From Triparma columacea (lineage: Eukaryota > Sar > Bolidophyceae > Parmales > Triparmaceae), in assembly GCA_030267965.1 (NCBI GenBank), contig BRYA01000347.1, positions 1 through 51,711 on the forward strand: 51,711 nt of DNA, in the 5' to 3' direction. The notes beneath the pieces were generated by a model. It saw only the letters and a list, made by a program, of their open reading frames with translations, searched no databases and had not been told where the DNA came from. The position numbers and the translations under genes were made by a program. Below, piece by piece: positions 9,939 through 22,374 of this stretch (position 1 is the first letter of the stretch; each line of letters starts with the position of its first letter).

Positions 9939-11748
9939 ATGTTCTCCCTCTTCATCCTCACCGTCCTCTTTTCTGCTGTCCTCTCCTTCGATTCCCCTCA
10001 ATTTATTTCTTCCACCTTCTCATCTAACATGGTCCTCCAGCGTGACGCAGATAGTACGATTATTTTTGGTTGGTCTAAGGCTGCCTCCTCGACCTTAACA
10101 ATTGAGGCGTCGTGGTTCAATGGGACAATCGAGGCTCAAGCTGCGGATAAAGACGATACTTACGACGATATGTTCTACTGGGAAGCTAGGTGGGTGAAGA
10201 TTTACACATCCTTGTGTCGTCAAGGATTACCCCTCACCCTTATCATTATCTCCCCCACCCCCCTTCCCCCTTAGTCTACCAGGCAGTTCCGGCGGCCTCT
10301 CCCCCCACAATTTTTCGGTCTCGTCGTCCTCGGGGGAGAGGGAGGACCTGGAGAACGTGCTTTTTGGGGATGTCTTCCTTTGCTCGGGGCAGAGCAACAT
10401 GCAGTTTGGGGTGCACGGGATGCTGGACAGCGAGGCTGAGGTGAGAATGGTGGGTTGGGGGGCCTACTACTACTACACGAACTAACTCAATACGCTCACT
10501 CTTCTGGAAGACCTCGGCTGCTGATGACCTACCATACATCCGTCTCTTCAGTGTAGGCCAGCCTGCAGGTCGCGTGACTTCCACCCCCCAGTCTGTTCTC
10601 CCCTCCTTTGAGCTCGGCGGTTGGGTCGAGGCGTCTTCGTCAACCGTGAATAACGGGGTGAATAACTTTGGCTACTTCTCGGCGGTGTGCTGGATGCATG
10701 CGAAGCACCTGTTCGAGGACGTGCTGGGGGGGGAAATCCCCGTCGGGGCGATATCGAGCAACTGGGGGGGCGTAAGTAGGGGGACTAGGCAAGCACATGG
10801 GCCCATACTCGTTCGCAATTCTAACGCTCTGCCATCCTTCCCTCCTCTTATCACGCACCACAGACCCCCATACAAGCGTGGATGCCTGAGGAGATTCTCA
10901 ACCCCAACCCCTGCTTCGAGGACGTGGAAGTGAAGGCAGACAGAACCGAAACCGAGGATGATTGGGATCCGAACGCTGACTCTGTTTTATACGCGAACAT
11001 GATCGCCCCCTTCAACAAGACTGCCGTTAAGGGAGTGCTCTGGTACCAGGGGGAGACCAACGTCGGGGGGACTGGGTATGGCTGCATGATGAACACGATG
11101 ATCGAGTCCTGGAGGTCCCTGAGCGGTTTCTCCTCCGCCTCGTTCTCTTACGTTCAGCTCGCCGCTTACGATTGCGGGGGGGACTCAAACCACTCTGCGC
11201 TCTCCGACTTCAGGGACGTTCAGCTCGCAGCGACGTCGCTAATAAAGAACAGCGCTATGGTCACCGCCGCTGACCTTGGAGACCCCACCAGCCCTGACGG
11301 CGACATCCACCCCCGGAACAAAACGGAGGTCGGGAGGAGGCTTAGCATCGCCAGCGAGTTCCTGCACTACAGCGGGGGGGACAGTTCGAGGTTCGTCCAC
11401 ACAGGCCCCCTGGTCTCTGCCGTCGAGCGCTTAAGTGGGGGGGTCAGGGTGGCGTTTGAGGCTGAGAGCTTGGGGGGAGGGCTGCACTTTGAGAAGACGC
11501 AGGAATGCCCCAACAAGGAACGCTGCGCGGGACCTGTCCTGGTTGACGGGGATGGGAACAAACACCAAGTAGACAAGATGGAAATTTCGGGTGAAGGCGC
11601 GCTGCTCGATATGTACTCGTCGACACTCCCCACGACAGGAGCTGAGAAGGTTGAGTATTGCAAGGGAGATATACCTCTGCTGGTAGTATTTAACAGCGAG
11701 GGGATTCCGCTAGTGCCTTTTACTGCCAATCCGACGGACGATGAGTAA
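9939..11748 (+). CDS. Secreted sialate O-acetylesterase-like SGNH hydrolase
   Basis: Four exons (9939-10189, 10275-10440, 10511-10771, 10864-11748) encode 520 residues. An N-terminal signal peptide (MFSLFILTVLFSAVLS) is followed by FSSNMVLQRD, typical of the family's N-terminal region. The catalytic block FLCSGQSNMQFGVHGM carries the nucleophile Ser; NWGG|TPIQAWMPEE is split exactly by intron 3; GVLWYQGETNVG is the oxyanion-hole block, and GDIHPRNKTEVGRRL supplies the catalytic Asp/His. Length and block order match SIAE/SASA-domain esterases. Known members remove O-acetyl groups from sialic acids, but bacterial and algal relatives also act on acetylated polysaccharides, so an extracellular or endomembrane carbohydrate acetylesterase is the safer call. 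It is transcribed away from the Cys-rich gene and converges with the SAM-domain gene 84 bp away. Confidence 0.9.
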
Positions 11749-11832
11749 AGTGAGCGTCTGCGTCTACTGAATGCTTTACTATCTTTGTATTCAAAACTTG
11801 GCTTGGCAAATTGCCCAAAATTAAATTACTAA

Positions 11833-13190
11833 TCACCTCGCGAGCCCCCACTCCCCCTTATCGAACGAGCTCCTCCTCTTCTTTGCTGCAAGCACCGCGG
11901 AAACCTGGGCAACGATGTCATCCGGTCTGGTGGTGTACTGTTCCTCTTCTGTTGCTTCACTACGGATCTCATCGGTTCTCTTCGCGTAGCTTCTGATCAT
12001 GTCCATTCCGTAGTCTGGGTTGCTCTTAAAGTCCGTGTTTTTGTGGCAAGTCTTGTTCAAGAATGCCCCTACTTCTTCTGGGCTCCATCTCGTTGCCCAC
12101 CCAGTCGTCTCTCCTTCTGGGATCACTTCCTCCGCCGCCATGAGACCGCCGTAGAGTGAGTAATGCGTCGTCAACGCAATATGCACGGGAAACTTAGACA
12201 TCAAGTAGATGAAGGCAAACACGCAGAGTGATATAACCACTGCACAAGCTATCTCGAGCGGGGTGCTGTAGCTATTATGTTGGTGAGCAATTTTCAGAGT
12301 AGATAAAATTGATGCCATGATAAGCGGTCCGAACCCGAAGATCGAGAGGTCATTCACAAAAAGCATAGTTTTGCCCGTTGCGGGAGCTCTTGCAAACGCC
12401 GCAAAGTTCACTTCGTGAACGCTCGAGGCAGTGTTGTAGAGGATGGTGGACGCTAGTAGGCCGATGCCGCTCATTGCGCAGCTGACGGAACATAAAAAGA
12501 AGATGAGAGGGTCGAACCACGTCAACGGCAAGTTCTCGGGGTCGTGGTTGGACGCGCTCTCAAGAAGGAACTGAGACCCAATGGTGAAAGTCAACAAATC
12601 GCAAACGTTGTACATGCCGAGGAAACGGAGGACGTGTGCCTTGATATCAGCCGGCTCGGGGTTGGAACTCGCGACGCCGAGGAGCCAAAATGGTGTGTGC
12701 TCGGCTCCAACCTGAGGCGTCGCCTTCTCCAAGTGCTTGATTAATTTCTTGTCGTCGCTTATGAAGTCATCAAGGGTAGGTGGAGGAACGTCATTTGTTG
12801 ACACCCTGTGGGCAAAAGGTTAGGCGGTGGTGGTAAGAACCTGTAGAATATAGCAGCTTCGCTCCTCGTCTCATCTCACCTTGTGGCAACAATCTCCCTC
12901 GATTTTTTTTTCACAGAGGAAATAATTCTTGCCCTCTCAATCGCGCTGGTAACCCCCAGCTCTTTCCATGCTTCTGTATCGAGCTCTATAAGTAGAGCTC
13001 CATCAATATTTGCCTCATAGCACGCGCCTGCCAAGATGTTCAGGTTCTTCAATATAAACCACTCACGCACTTGAATTTTATTCCATGCACTCAAAGGGGT
13101 CGTGGCGGCGGCGGGTTCAGTCGTAGGCCTTTGTTCGCTTACGTGCTCGTTCACGAGCTTATTGGCCGATGTTGGAGCTATTGTTGCCAT
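11833..13190 (-). CDS. SAM-domain multipass membrane protein
   Basis: Exon 1 (13190-12880) and exon 2 (12805-11833) join through an intron whose 5' part contains GGAGCGAAGCT; the product has 427 residues. Residues about 35-95 form a sterile alpha motif: WNKIQVREWFILKNLN, EANIDGALLIELDTEAWKEL, GVTSAIERARIISSVKK. The second exon has about five hydrophobic segments (for example WFDPLIFFLCSVSCAMSGIG, LEIACAVVISLCVFAFIYLM) and a polar cytoplasmic-type tail (WSPEEVGAFLNKTC, then charged sequence ending KRRSSFDKGEWGLAR). SAM domains mediate protein-protein or lipid contacts, so a membrane scaffold is plausible. No enzymatic motif is seen and no closer family is recognised. Confidence 0.75.
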
Positions 13191-13379
13191 GAGGCGGCGG
13201 CTACAGACGGACTTTTTTTGTTGAGAATGAATTAATTTTGAGACTCCACGACTTTAACTGCAAATTACCCCTACGTCACACTTTAGAATTCATCCTCCTC
13301 CCATATATCTCCTCTCTTAATTTCTCTCTCGTCACTCCCCAACACCCCCCTCGTTCGTCAAAATCCCTTTTTTCCAAAC

Positions 13380-15401
13380 ATGCCCCCGCTACTCCTACAC
13401 CTTCCCTTCCTCCTCCTCCTCCTGTCCGTCCCCGTACTCCGCTCCGCTCCTCCCCCCGTCGATTCTTTCCGTTGCTACGTGTGCTCACCCTCGATTCCCT
13501 CTGATGATTCATTAGAGGATGTTTACAGGCCAAGGCATGCAGAATGTTCGGGGGCAAGCTATAATAGAATGGACTTACCTGACGTAATCACGGTAGAAGT
13601 AGAGAAACAAGAAACGGGTGTGAACGAAGGTTGTCGAGGGGGTGAGAGGGACGCCAATGAGGAAGTTTACAAGGAGAAGGAGGTCAATACAGTCATGAGA
13701 GGAGGGTGCGGTTTCCTGGAGAAGTCAATGGTTGCGAACGAGAGAAGTCTCCCCGTACTGATCATTGAGGACATCCCGGGCAACAAAGACGTGAGTTTAA
13801 TGGGCGGTGAAGCTCCGAGCGGAGGCGTAGACACAGTGTCGATACTCCTATCACCTGCTGGGACGAAAGGCCTGAAGAACGGTGATAGGATCGTGGTATT
13901 CACATCCTCCGCTAAGCTCACCGCCGAGGTCGATTCGGTTTGCAGCCTACATTCTCCCTACGCCATCCCCTCTGCCCCTCCTACCCCTCCCTGGCACTCT
14001 CGTCTTTCTCCTACCTCGATCTTTGTCTCCTTCTCTCTCCCCCTTCTCTTCCTCGTTCCGTTAATCTCCCCAACCTCAACTTTCCCACTAGGTGTAATCC
14101 TAATTTCAGTCGCCTTCCGGATAGGTCCCACCCTGCGTCCCCGTCTCCAGTCAGCAGGGGCGTTCCCCCTCACCAACCCTTACGAGCACCGCGAGACTGA
14201 CGAGATGGTGTTCCTCCACCTCTCTCGTCGCGTCAAAGCCCTCCGTTCGATAGCCCGAGGTTACGCAGTGCAAGACGTGATTGAAGAAATAGGACTAAGC
14301 AGGGACAACTATGACAAGCCAATGTTCCATCATCCTCCACTCTTCTCTATCGTTACGGGACTATGGGAGACCCTCGGCCTCCCTTACCCTCTCCTTCCGC
14401 TCCTCCTATCAGCATTAGTACCAATAACAATGCTCCTCCTCCTCCCACCCTCTCCAGGCAACCCTTCTGTCGCTGGTACCGCTGCGGTGGCCTACACATT
14501 CACGGTAACTCAGGTTTTCGCGAGCATGAAATTGTGGTCAGACAACATGCTCCCTCTCTTCTCCTTGCTATCAGTCCTGCTTGCCCAACGCGGGCGCTAC
14601 AAGCTCGCAGGTGCGGCGTTTGCGATAGGGTGCATGGTAAAGGTGACGGCACTGGGGTTGGCGCCGGGTTTACTGCTGGCGACGTGGGGGGGGGGGAAGG
14701 GGTTCAAGGAGAATATCTGGAATACTTTCAATGTTTTGGGGCCGGGGGTGGTGGGTTATGGCTTGTGGGCATGTTACTACGCTTACAATGCCTCTGGGGG
14801 GGGAGCCAAGTCGGGTGAAGACCAGACGGGAGGTGAAGGGGCGTTCTTCGATCTCTCCAATGTCGCTGGCTTCATAACTGCAATGTGGCCCTCGTCGACG
14901 CTGGTGTCGGGTTCCACCTTCATGTCCTTAGCCTCCAATCGTTCCCCCTGGTTCTACCTTCGCTGTTTATCCCTCTCCCCCCACCTCCTCTTCTCCCTCA
15001 ACTGCGGCTCCAAAGCGTGGAGGAATCCAAGACTCCTGCCTTACACGGTTGTAGTGGCGACGTACGTCGCGGCTTTCACCGGAGTGGGGGCGATGGGGGG
15101 GTTGTACCAATCGAGGCACGTGCTTCCTTGCATGCCGTTCCTAGCGGTTTTGGCGGCGGAAGGTTTGGGGGAGGGCGGCTTGAAGAAGGGAATGTGGGGG
15201 GACGCTTGGGGAGTTGCGTTGGCGGGCGCGGCGATGGAGTGCGGGTATGCTGTCATGTATGCGAGCGTTTTGAAGGGGGATTACGGGGAGAGCGTTTGGG
15301 GGCTGGCGGAGGGGATGACGGAGGGGGCAGGTTGGAGGGTGGAGAAGGAATGGGAGGCGGACTTTACGGGGAGGGTACTTAGGGGATACGGGGTCATGTG
15401 A
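13380..15401 (+). CDS. GT-C-type multipass glycosyltransferase-like membrane protein
   Basis: One uninterrupted frame of 673 codons, unusual in this intron-rich window. It starts with a signal anchor (MPPLLLHLPFLLLLLSVPVL) and a lumenal Cys-containing region (RCYVCSPS..., RSLPVLIIEDIPGNKD). From about residue 210 there are roughly ten to twelve hydrophobic helices. The block AYTFTVTQVFASMKLWSDNM and the preceding NYDKPMFHHPPLFSIVTGLW resemble dolichyl-phosphate-mannose:protein mannosyltransferase/ArnT (PMT_2, GT39/83-like) proteins, in which a lumenal loop after helix 1 binds the lipid-linked sugar donor and PP-L-S/G follows a conserved H. I infer an ER or Golgi glycosyltransferase using a lipid-phosphate sugar. 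The substrate cannot be told. Only two bp of tandem repeats interrupt its GC-rich third codon positions, and no frameshift is apparent. Confidence 0.65.
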   Translation: MPPLLLHLPFLLLLLSVPVLRSAPPPVDSFRCYVCSPSIPSDDSLEDVYRPRHAECSGASYNRMDLPDVITVEVEKQETGVNEGCRGGERDANEEVYKEKEVNTVMRGGCGFLEKSMVANERSLPVLIIEDIPGNKDVSLMGGEAPSGGVDTVSILLSPAGTKGLKNGDRIVVFTSSAKLTAEVDSVCSLHSPYAIPSAPPTPPWHSRLSPTSIFVSFSLPLLFLVPLISPTSTFPLGVILISVAFRIGPTLRPRLQSAGAFPLTNPYEHRETDEMVFLHLSRRVKALRSIARGYAVQDVIEEIGLSRDNYDKPMFHHPPLFSIVTGLWETLGLPYPLLPLLLSALVPITMLLLLPPSPGNPSVAGTAAVAYTFTVTQVFASMKLWSDNMLPLFSLLSVLLAQRGRYKLAGAAFAIGCMVKVTALGLAPGLLLATWGGGKGFKENIWNTFNVLGPGVVGYGLWACYYAYNASGGGAKSGEDQTGGEGAFFDLSNVAGFITAMWPSSTLVSGSTFMSLASNRSPWFYLRCLSLSPHLLFSLNCGSKAWRNPRLLPYTVVVATYVAAFTGVGAMGGLYQSRHVLPCMPFLAVLAAEGLGEGGLKKGMWGDAWGVALAGAAMECGYAVMYASVLKGDYGESVWGLAEGMTEGAGWRVEKEWEADFTGRVLRGYGVM

Positions 15402-15526
15402 GAAGAAAGGAGAAGAGAATGAATTGTGCTTTGTATATGAAACGTGGATACCGATTTAGAAATCGTGATGTGGACTTTTCTGGGGGAGAAAGAAATAAAC
15501 TCGCTTTTGCACAACCAACCATTTGC

Positions 15527-17319
15527 ATGGTGTCGTTCTCCTTTTTGTCGTCTTGGAAGGCTTCAATACTTACCCGGCGTCGTTATTTCTTCCTTCTGGG
15601 TTCAATATCAACTATAGTATTAGGATCCATTTCCGGGCTTCTCCTTTTAAGGCCATTTTCAAATGATTCATTGAGTAAGGAGGAAGATGAGAGACGTAGA
15701 AAGAACCGCCTTAAAAAGTTTTGTATGGACATACCAAAGGGTAAGTGATTGAGCTTCGAGGAGAGCTGAGAAGTGCCCACAACAACTAGACAGGGTATCA
15801 ACAAGATTGCTTTTCAAATTTTCATGCCCATTCGAAGACATACGTAGGTTTATAGAGAACCAATAGTTACGAAGTTACGATATTAAGGGGGTGATGTGTC
15901 CAAATGTGCGATTAACTTGTGCCAAAATGTTTTTTTTGGGGCAACCAACTCGCTGTGGGCTTGTCACCCTAACAGTCATCAACAATCTCACCGAAACGAC
16001 AATGGACACTCTGTTGAGCGAATGTTCGGTTACTGTTTCCCCCTTCCACCACTTTCTCCCCAAAAACTCAAACACGTCGTCAAAATCCCCACCATCTGAC
16101 CCTCCTCCATCCCACCACCATCAGTCGAGCTCCACAGTCATTTGAACGGCTCCATCCGCAACTCGACCTTGAAGGACCTGCTTACCAACCTATCCGTTCC
16201 AATCCCTCGGACACTCCAAAACCCTGAATTGGAAGAGTCCACTAGAACTCTGTCTGAGTGCTTTGAGGTGAGATGGTGGGAAGACACATGTGGGGGGGGT
16301 GGGTTTAGTATGAAGTATGGTCAAAAAGGCCAAGCAAAGGACGCAATAATTAGACGCAACATTGGACCCCACCCAAAACCCCTTCAGCGGTTCGCTTCGC
16401 TCACCGCCACCCACCCACCCATCCCCTCTCTTAGATCTTCCCCTTAATCCACCTCGCCGTCTCCACCTCCTCCGCCCTCCGTCGTGTCGTCCGCGAAACC
16501 CTATCAGACTTTGAGTCTGACAATGTTATCTATCTCGAGCTCCGCACAACGCCTAGAACCCTCGACTCCGGCTCGGTCGGTAAGAGAGAGTACGTCGACT
16601 TGGTCCTCTCGGAGATGAAGAAATGGGTGGAGGACAAAGGAACGAGGCTGATCCCTAGGCTCATTATATCCATAGACCGGAGCAGGGGGGTGGAGGAGGC
16701 GAGGGAGAATATGGACATTGCTAAGGAGCTTTTCAAGATGGGGCACGACTACGTCGTCGGCGTGGACTTAGGTGGGAACCCGACCAAGGGGACCTTTAAG
16801 GAGTTCAAGGGACTACTGGAGGAGGTAAGGACTGCGGGCATGAAGGTTACTGTACACGCGGGGGAGGTCGACAACCTGGAGGAGGTCAATGATATCGTGG
16901 CCTTCAGACCGGATAGGCTCGGACACTTCCTCTGCGTCGACGACGGGGTTTGGGAGAAGATGGAAAGGGAGGGAGGGGATATACCGATTGAGGTTTGCCC
17001 GACAAGCAATGTCATGACCCTTGGGTTGGAGGGACTCGGGCAGCACCCGATACTGGAGAGGCTGGTTAAAGAGGGTTACCCCGTCAGCATAAACACGGAC
17101 GACGCGGGGGTGTTCAACACCAAGCAGAGCCTGGAGCTCTACAGGGTCGCGGAAACGCTCGGGCTGAACGAGTACACTGTGAGCGGGCTGGTTTGGGGGG
17201 CGGTTGACCTGGTCTTTGAGGGAAATAGAAGGACGAGGGCGAGGGTTGCTAGGGACGTTATGAAGGGGATCAAGGGTATTCTAGACAAATTAGAGAGGCA
17301 GGAACAAGGTGGGACGTAA
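15527..17319 (+). CDS. Adenosine deaminase-like protein (N6-methyl-AMP deaminase type)
   Basis: Three exons (15527-15740, 16125-16267, 16435-17319) encode 413 residues. The N-terminus is a short hydrophobic/basic extension (MVSFSFLSSWKASILTRRRY, then a membrane-length segment), possibly a signal anchor. The enzyme proper begins IPK|VELHSHLNGSIRNSTL, with the zinc-binding HxH and split by intron 1. It continues with FE|IFPLIHLAVSTSSALRRV, YLELRTTPR, the substrate block VDLGGNPTKG, the zinc-ligand/catalytic block VTVHAGEV, DRLGHF, the PTSNVMTLGL region and the catalytic SINTDDAGVFN. These are the signatures of the ADAL/MAPDA branch of the adenosine deaminase superfamily, which in plants and animals removes the N6-methyl amine from N6-methyl-AMP released by m6A-RNA breakdown. 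An N-terminal hydrophobic stretch is unusual for a cytosolic ADAL. The stop lies 55 bp from that of SMC6. Confidence 0.92.
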
Positions 17320-17374
17320 CTAAATGAACAAAATACGCTACGCTTGAGCTAAAAAATTGGCGGCCTTCCCTCTT

Positions 17375-20300
17375 TTAGTTGATCGTCGTTTGCCCGTCTC
17401 TCTCCGGTGGCTTCATCTTGATGATCTTCAGCATGGGCCCCGGGGTGAGGGTGCTCACGTCCTGGGGAGTGATGAAAATAAACTGCCTGTGCACCATGGC
17501 CGTCGCGCACTGGACCAGCGTGTCGAGGGCGATCTTGCGGGCAACTGCGTCCATGAAGACGTCGAACTCGTCCATGACGCGGAAAGGTGTCTCGAGATTC
17601 TCGCCGAGGGCGAGGAGGAGGGATAGGGTGGTGAAACTAAGGGTTGGAGAGTTGTGCGTGCGTGTTAGACTGTTAATGTTTGCACTTCCTCTAGCAACTC
17701 GCTTCGCTTGTCACACACCCTCCCCTCTCTCTTACCTCCTCTCCCCCCCACTCAATGCCTTCACGTCGCTTGTCTGACTGGCCTCGTTGCTGTCCTTCTG
17801 AACAGTCAAGTTGAGGGTCTTTTCCCTGTGGTCGAACTCAACCTCCCCACTGCTGCCCTTCTTGTTGAGCATCTCCCCGAACGTCGTGTTGGTCATCTTG
17901 GCAATGTGGCTCCTGAAGGTCTTCCACTTCTTTCTCCTCAACTTTAGGTCCGCCCGCATCTTTTCGACGTTCTCGGCAATCATTCCGATCCCGACCTGCT
18001 TCTCCTTGAGATCGTTTTTGGCCCTGTTGAGCTTGTCCCAAACGACCTGCGGGTCAGACTCGCTGACCTTTCTCCTCTTCCTCTCCTTTTCAAGCTCGGC
18101 TTCATACTTCGTCTTCCTGGCCTTGTAGTACTCTTCAGTTTTGGTGATTTTTGGCCTCTCGATGGCCTCCAACTCCTCATCCGTGACGGCCGTGATGTCG
18201 ACCTCCTCTTCTCCCCCACCCTCCTCCTCCCCCTCCTCCTCCTCGTCGCTCCCCTTTTCCCCCCCTTCCTTTCCCCCCCCCTCCGACCTCGACTTCGCCC
18301 TAATTTCAGCCTCCTTCTTCAACTTCCATGTCAAGACCTTACTCTTCCTGATCATCTCGTCCAGCTCTTCCCTCCCCTTTGCGCACTCCTGCTCATCATT
18401 CTCGACCCTCAGTTTTTTCTCTGCGAGTTTCCTCTTAGCCTTCTCGACCTTGCTTTCATAGGTGCCCTTCTTTTCGAGGAGCTTGGTGAGGGTATTTTCG
18501 GCGTCCTCTAGATCCTTGAGAACCTTCTCGTTCCTCTGCTTCTCTTCCATAAGCTTAGCTTCCTTCTCCTCGATTTCCGGGAGCATCTTCTCGAGCTCTC
18601 TCTCCTTCTCCTTGATCTCCCTCTCGTAGCTCTCGGCCTCAGACTTCTCCTGCTCAAGCTCGGCCGCGAGATTGTTGTCCACCTCCTCCCCATTATCTTC
18701 CTCCTCCATTTCCTCCAGTTCCTCCTTGAGTTCCGCTTTCCTCTTAGTCATGTCCGTCATTTCTACTTGGAGTGTCTTGCAGCTTTTCTGGTATTGGTTC
18801 CACTTCACCTTGTGCTGCGAGGGGGGGGGGGGTTAGTTTCTAGAAGGGGAAGACTGACGAAAGATTTCGTCTTGAGTTTGTGGGTTATCTCTTCCTCCCG
18901 GAACTTACGTCCTTCTGAGTTGCCTCCAACTCCTTCTTCTCCTCCTTCTTATCTCCGTAGTCCTCCTTCAGCACCTCGATTTGAGCCATGGCATCTTTGA
19001 CGGCACTAGCGGTGTCCCTTCCGAGTCTCTGCCTCAAGCTGTGTATGGGGTGGGGTGGGGTGGGGTGAGAAGTCGAGGAGAAGATATGAACTGTGCGCCG
19101 CTGCATTGCTTGCCGTCCGCCGCGTTTGCCGCCCCTCCAACTTACCCGTTGTCGTTAGATCTCACACTGTAATAGCCGTTCTTGACGAGAAAAGAATCTC
19201 CTTGAGGTTGGAAGATGCATTCCTGAACATTTTTGTCAAGCATCACCCTTCTGCCATTATGCGTGGCCATGAGCTTCTTTTCCCCGATTTCCTTGGAGGG
19301 GGCCAGGGCCTTCCTCTCGGCCCTCGACGAGTCACACAGGAAATTGAAGACCAAATCCTCCTCAACGGTGACACAGTTGATGGCAAGCTCGATCCCGGTT
19401 ACTCCTTCGACCCCCTTTGGAGTCTTGTACCTTGGCCCGGGGTGATGGTGTGCGATGGGAATATCCATGTCTCTGCATCCGACTTCTTTCCTGAATCGCC
19501 TCAAAAGGCCGACGTCCGCCTTGTCGTCGCAGACGAAGGTCGCGAGGCCGACGTTTCCGATTGCAGCCTCGGCGAGCTTCGCCCATGACTCCTTTCCTCT
19601 CTTGACCTGGACGAAGGAACCGACGGGGCCAAAGACGTTGCCTCTGAGCTGCCCCTTCTTTTGTGCGGCCTTGACCTTGGCAATCATGGCTGGGGCCTTT
19701 TCACCGAACATGGCAACACCACCTCCCTTTCCGCTCTGCAGCTCCTTGATGAGTCGCTCTTGCTCCCTGATCTGGCCGTAGAGGTCGTTCACGTTTTCAC
19801 CCATGGCGTCGACCTTTTCCTTGGCGTCCTCGTGCAGGTCAAGATACTGCTCAATTTTTTCGTTGTACTTCTCCAACTTTTCCTTAGCCTGCTCGAGTTC
19901 CTCCTCGATCTTGGTCTGCGACGAGTGAAGGGTTAGATTTGTCGTGTCAAGGAAATTCTGGTAGCACTTGAGCCTCACCTGCTCCTCAATGTTCTTCGCT
20001 TTGTCGGTCGACGAGGATCCCTGCTTTTCGAGGAAAGCTTTGCGGGTCTCCTCGAGCTTCTTGGTGGCATCGGCGACGGTCTTCTTCTGATTCTTCAGGC
20101 TGCGCTGAAGGTTCTTAATCTGATTGTCGATTGCGTGTTTTGGCTGCGATGGACATCGTGTGATTAGAATGGGCGTCCTGATTTTCATGGAAACTGTCGG
20201 CCAATTCTCACCTTCTTGAGCGCCTTGAGCTCCTGCTCCTGCTCGCGCTTGGCCTCGACGGCCTCGTTGGCCTCGCCTGTCAGCCTCTCGATGGTAGCCT

Positions 20301-22284
20301 CGAGGTCCTTCTCGTCACCCGCGTCGCCCTGCCCCTCATTGATGAAGTTCGTGACCTGGGGTGGGGGTTGGAGGGTTGGGGATGGCGGGAGGGTGAGGGG
20401 GGGGGTAGTAGGGGTTAAGGGGGGAGGGGGGGGGCGTGCAATTGTGGGTATATCTTCACCGCAACAAAAACAACGACACACGCACTATCCCCACCCAACG
20501 CTCAACTCCTTCTCACCTTCTCATCGAATTTGACCAAGTCCTCCTTGACCTTGGACAGCTTCTCCTCGACCTTGTCGTGTTCACCCTCGAGCGCGTTGAC
20601 AAGCGCCCAGGAGGTGTTGCAGCTGGCCTGAGAGACCTTTGCCTCGAGCTTCTCGAGCTTCTGGCACTCCTCCCACTCGGCCTCTAGCTTCTGGACGACT
20701 TCCCTCTGGGGCCTGAGCTGCTTGACTAGGTCCGCCCGGGACTCCTCGAGCTCGTCGATGTAATCCTTAGTGATGGCATAGTGACGGTCGATACGCTCCA
20801 GCTCGGTGGCTTTGCAGAAGAAGGCGTACTTGTCCTCTGGCCGGCCCTTGAGGAACTTCTTGGACTCCTCCTGGTCGAGAACGGCGACGGGGTTGTCGAC
20901 CTGGATGTTGAATAGGTCCAGCATGGCGTCGAGGTCGGCTTTCTTCTTAGATTTCACCTGCAGGGGAGGAGGTAGGAGGAGGGGGGGGCAGCACGAGGAG
21001 CGAAGCGGCGACCAATGGGATGCGTTAATTGCTAGGGATTGGATTGTTGTGCTCTTCAAGATTCACATGCTCTTTTTCTCCTCGCCAATTCTCACCTTGT
21101 CCTTCGAATCAAGGAGCCTGTAATTCGAGCCACCCGACTTGTCCAGGATCCTCTCCACCGTGATGTAGTCGCCGTAGACATCGTGCTGGAAGCTGTCGGA
21201 GCCCTTGTTGAGGAGCTTCACCTGCAGCTTGGCGTGGGTGGCCTTGCCGTGGTTATTGATGAGCTTCGCGAGGGTCTTAGCCCTGTTCGTGCGACGGGCT
21301 CCGGCCCCCAGGCAGATCTGAATGGCCGCGAGGACGGCGCTCTGGGGGGATGGGGGATTGGGGGGATTTTGGGGGGATTTTGGGGGGATTGGGGTAAGTT
21401 GGGAAGGATTTGGGGGAGAATCGGAGAGGTTGAGGGGGAGGGAGGGGGGTGGCGCAATGTTTGTGACGTTGGACTCTCGGAATGGTTGTTTGGCAGTCGT
21501 TTCCCAGTTGCTGGAGTTAAATCATTGCGCGTGTCTACGAAACACATGTCAACTATCATATCTACTGATGTTGTATTGTGGGAACAAGCCACAACCCATA
21601 CCATACCATACGATCTACCCCACCCCATTCCAACCCCCGCGCTCACCTTCCCGGAACCATTCTGTCCATGTATGAAGTTGACATTGTGGCAGAGTGGTAT
21701 GCTCATCTTCTTGTGGCACATGAAGTTCTCCACGTACACCTTCACTATGATTCCCGCCTCCGGGGGCTTTCCTGAGGGGTTGACCTTCCTAGGTGACGCG
21801 GCTTCGGCGACCTCCTCGTCGCCGGAGGAATAGGAGGCATCGGAGAGGACCATGGCCTCCACTGGGGAGTCTTGGTGAGACATATCGGAGTTCATCATGG
21901 GGTCGGTCTCGCGGGATCTGGGAAGGGGAGCGGGTGTGAGCCGATCGAGCTGGGTGAAAGGGAGGTGATGAGGTAATCTACTCACGTGTCCGGAGACCCA
22001 ATATCCGAGAGCCTCTGTTTGCTCTGAGGAGTCGTTTCCTCGGCCTGAGTGGGTTGGAGAGTGGGGGGTATTGTGGGATTCGTGAGTTGTGATGAGAAAA
22101 CTCAAAGTTGGGGTTGAACGATGAAGAAAATAGTGGGAAAAGGTGGTCGGAGGGATTCTTCGTTGGCCCCAATTTCAACCTTTCTTTCGATTTATTCGGA
22201 ACGTTCTGTCGCTCTTTGTGATTTCCTGTTTTTAACAAAGCTGGAAGTAGCGCTTACATCATATTCAAGGGTCCTTTTGGGCAT
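17375..22284 (-). CDS. SMC6: Structural maintenance of chromosomes protein 6
   Basis: Ten minus-strand exons (22284-22258, 22044-21986, 21917-21647, 21341-21096, 20957-20517, 20355-20212, 20143-19146, 19038-18909, 18814-17736, 17636-17375) join in frame to 1218 residues. After an acidic N-tail comes IIVKVYVENFMCHKKMSI and Walker A GQNGSGK|SAVLAAIQ, split by intron 3 after the Lys (near 119). Two long coiled coils flank a hinge (FGPVGSFVQVKRGKESWAKL, DMDIPIAHHHPGPRY). The C-terminal head has KALSGGER|SFTTLSLLLAL (signature, split by the last intron), Walker B FRVMDEFDVFMDAV and QFIFITPQDVS ... ILKMKPPERDGQ-type tail diagnostic of SMC6 rather than SMC5. It should act with SMC5 and NSE proteins in DNA repair and sister-chromatid resolution. 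Arm 2 has an unusually acidic insert (EEDNGEEVDNNL; later GGGKEGGEKGSDEEEEGEEE). The first coding exon has only nine codons. Confidence 0.95.
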
Positions 22285-22374
22285 GATTGCTTTTTGAGGG
22301 TGGGAAGGAGGGAAGGAGAAAACTTGAGATTTTACAGATTTTACAGTGGTCTATTTTTGATAGTGTGGCCATTT

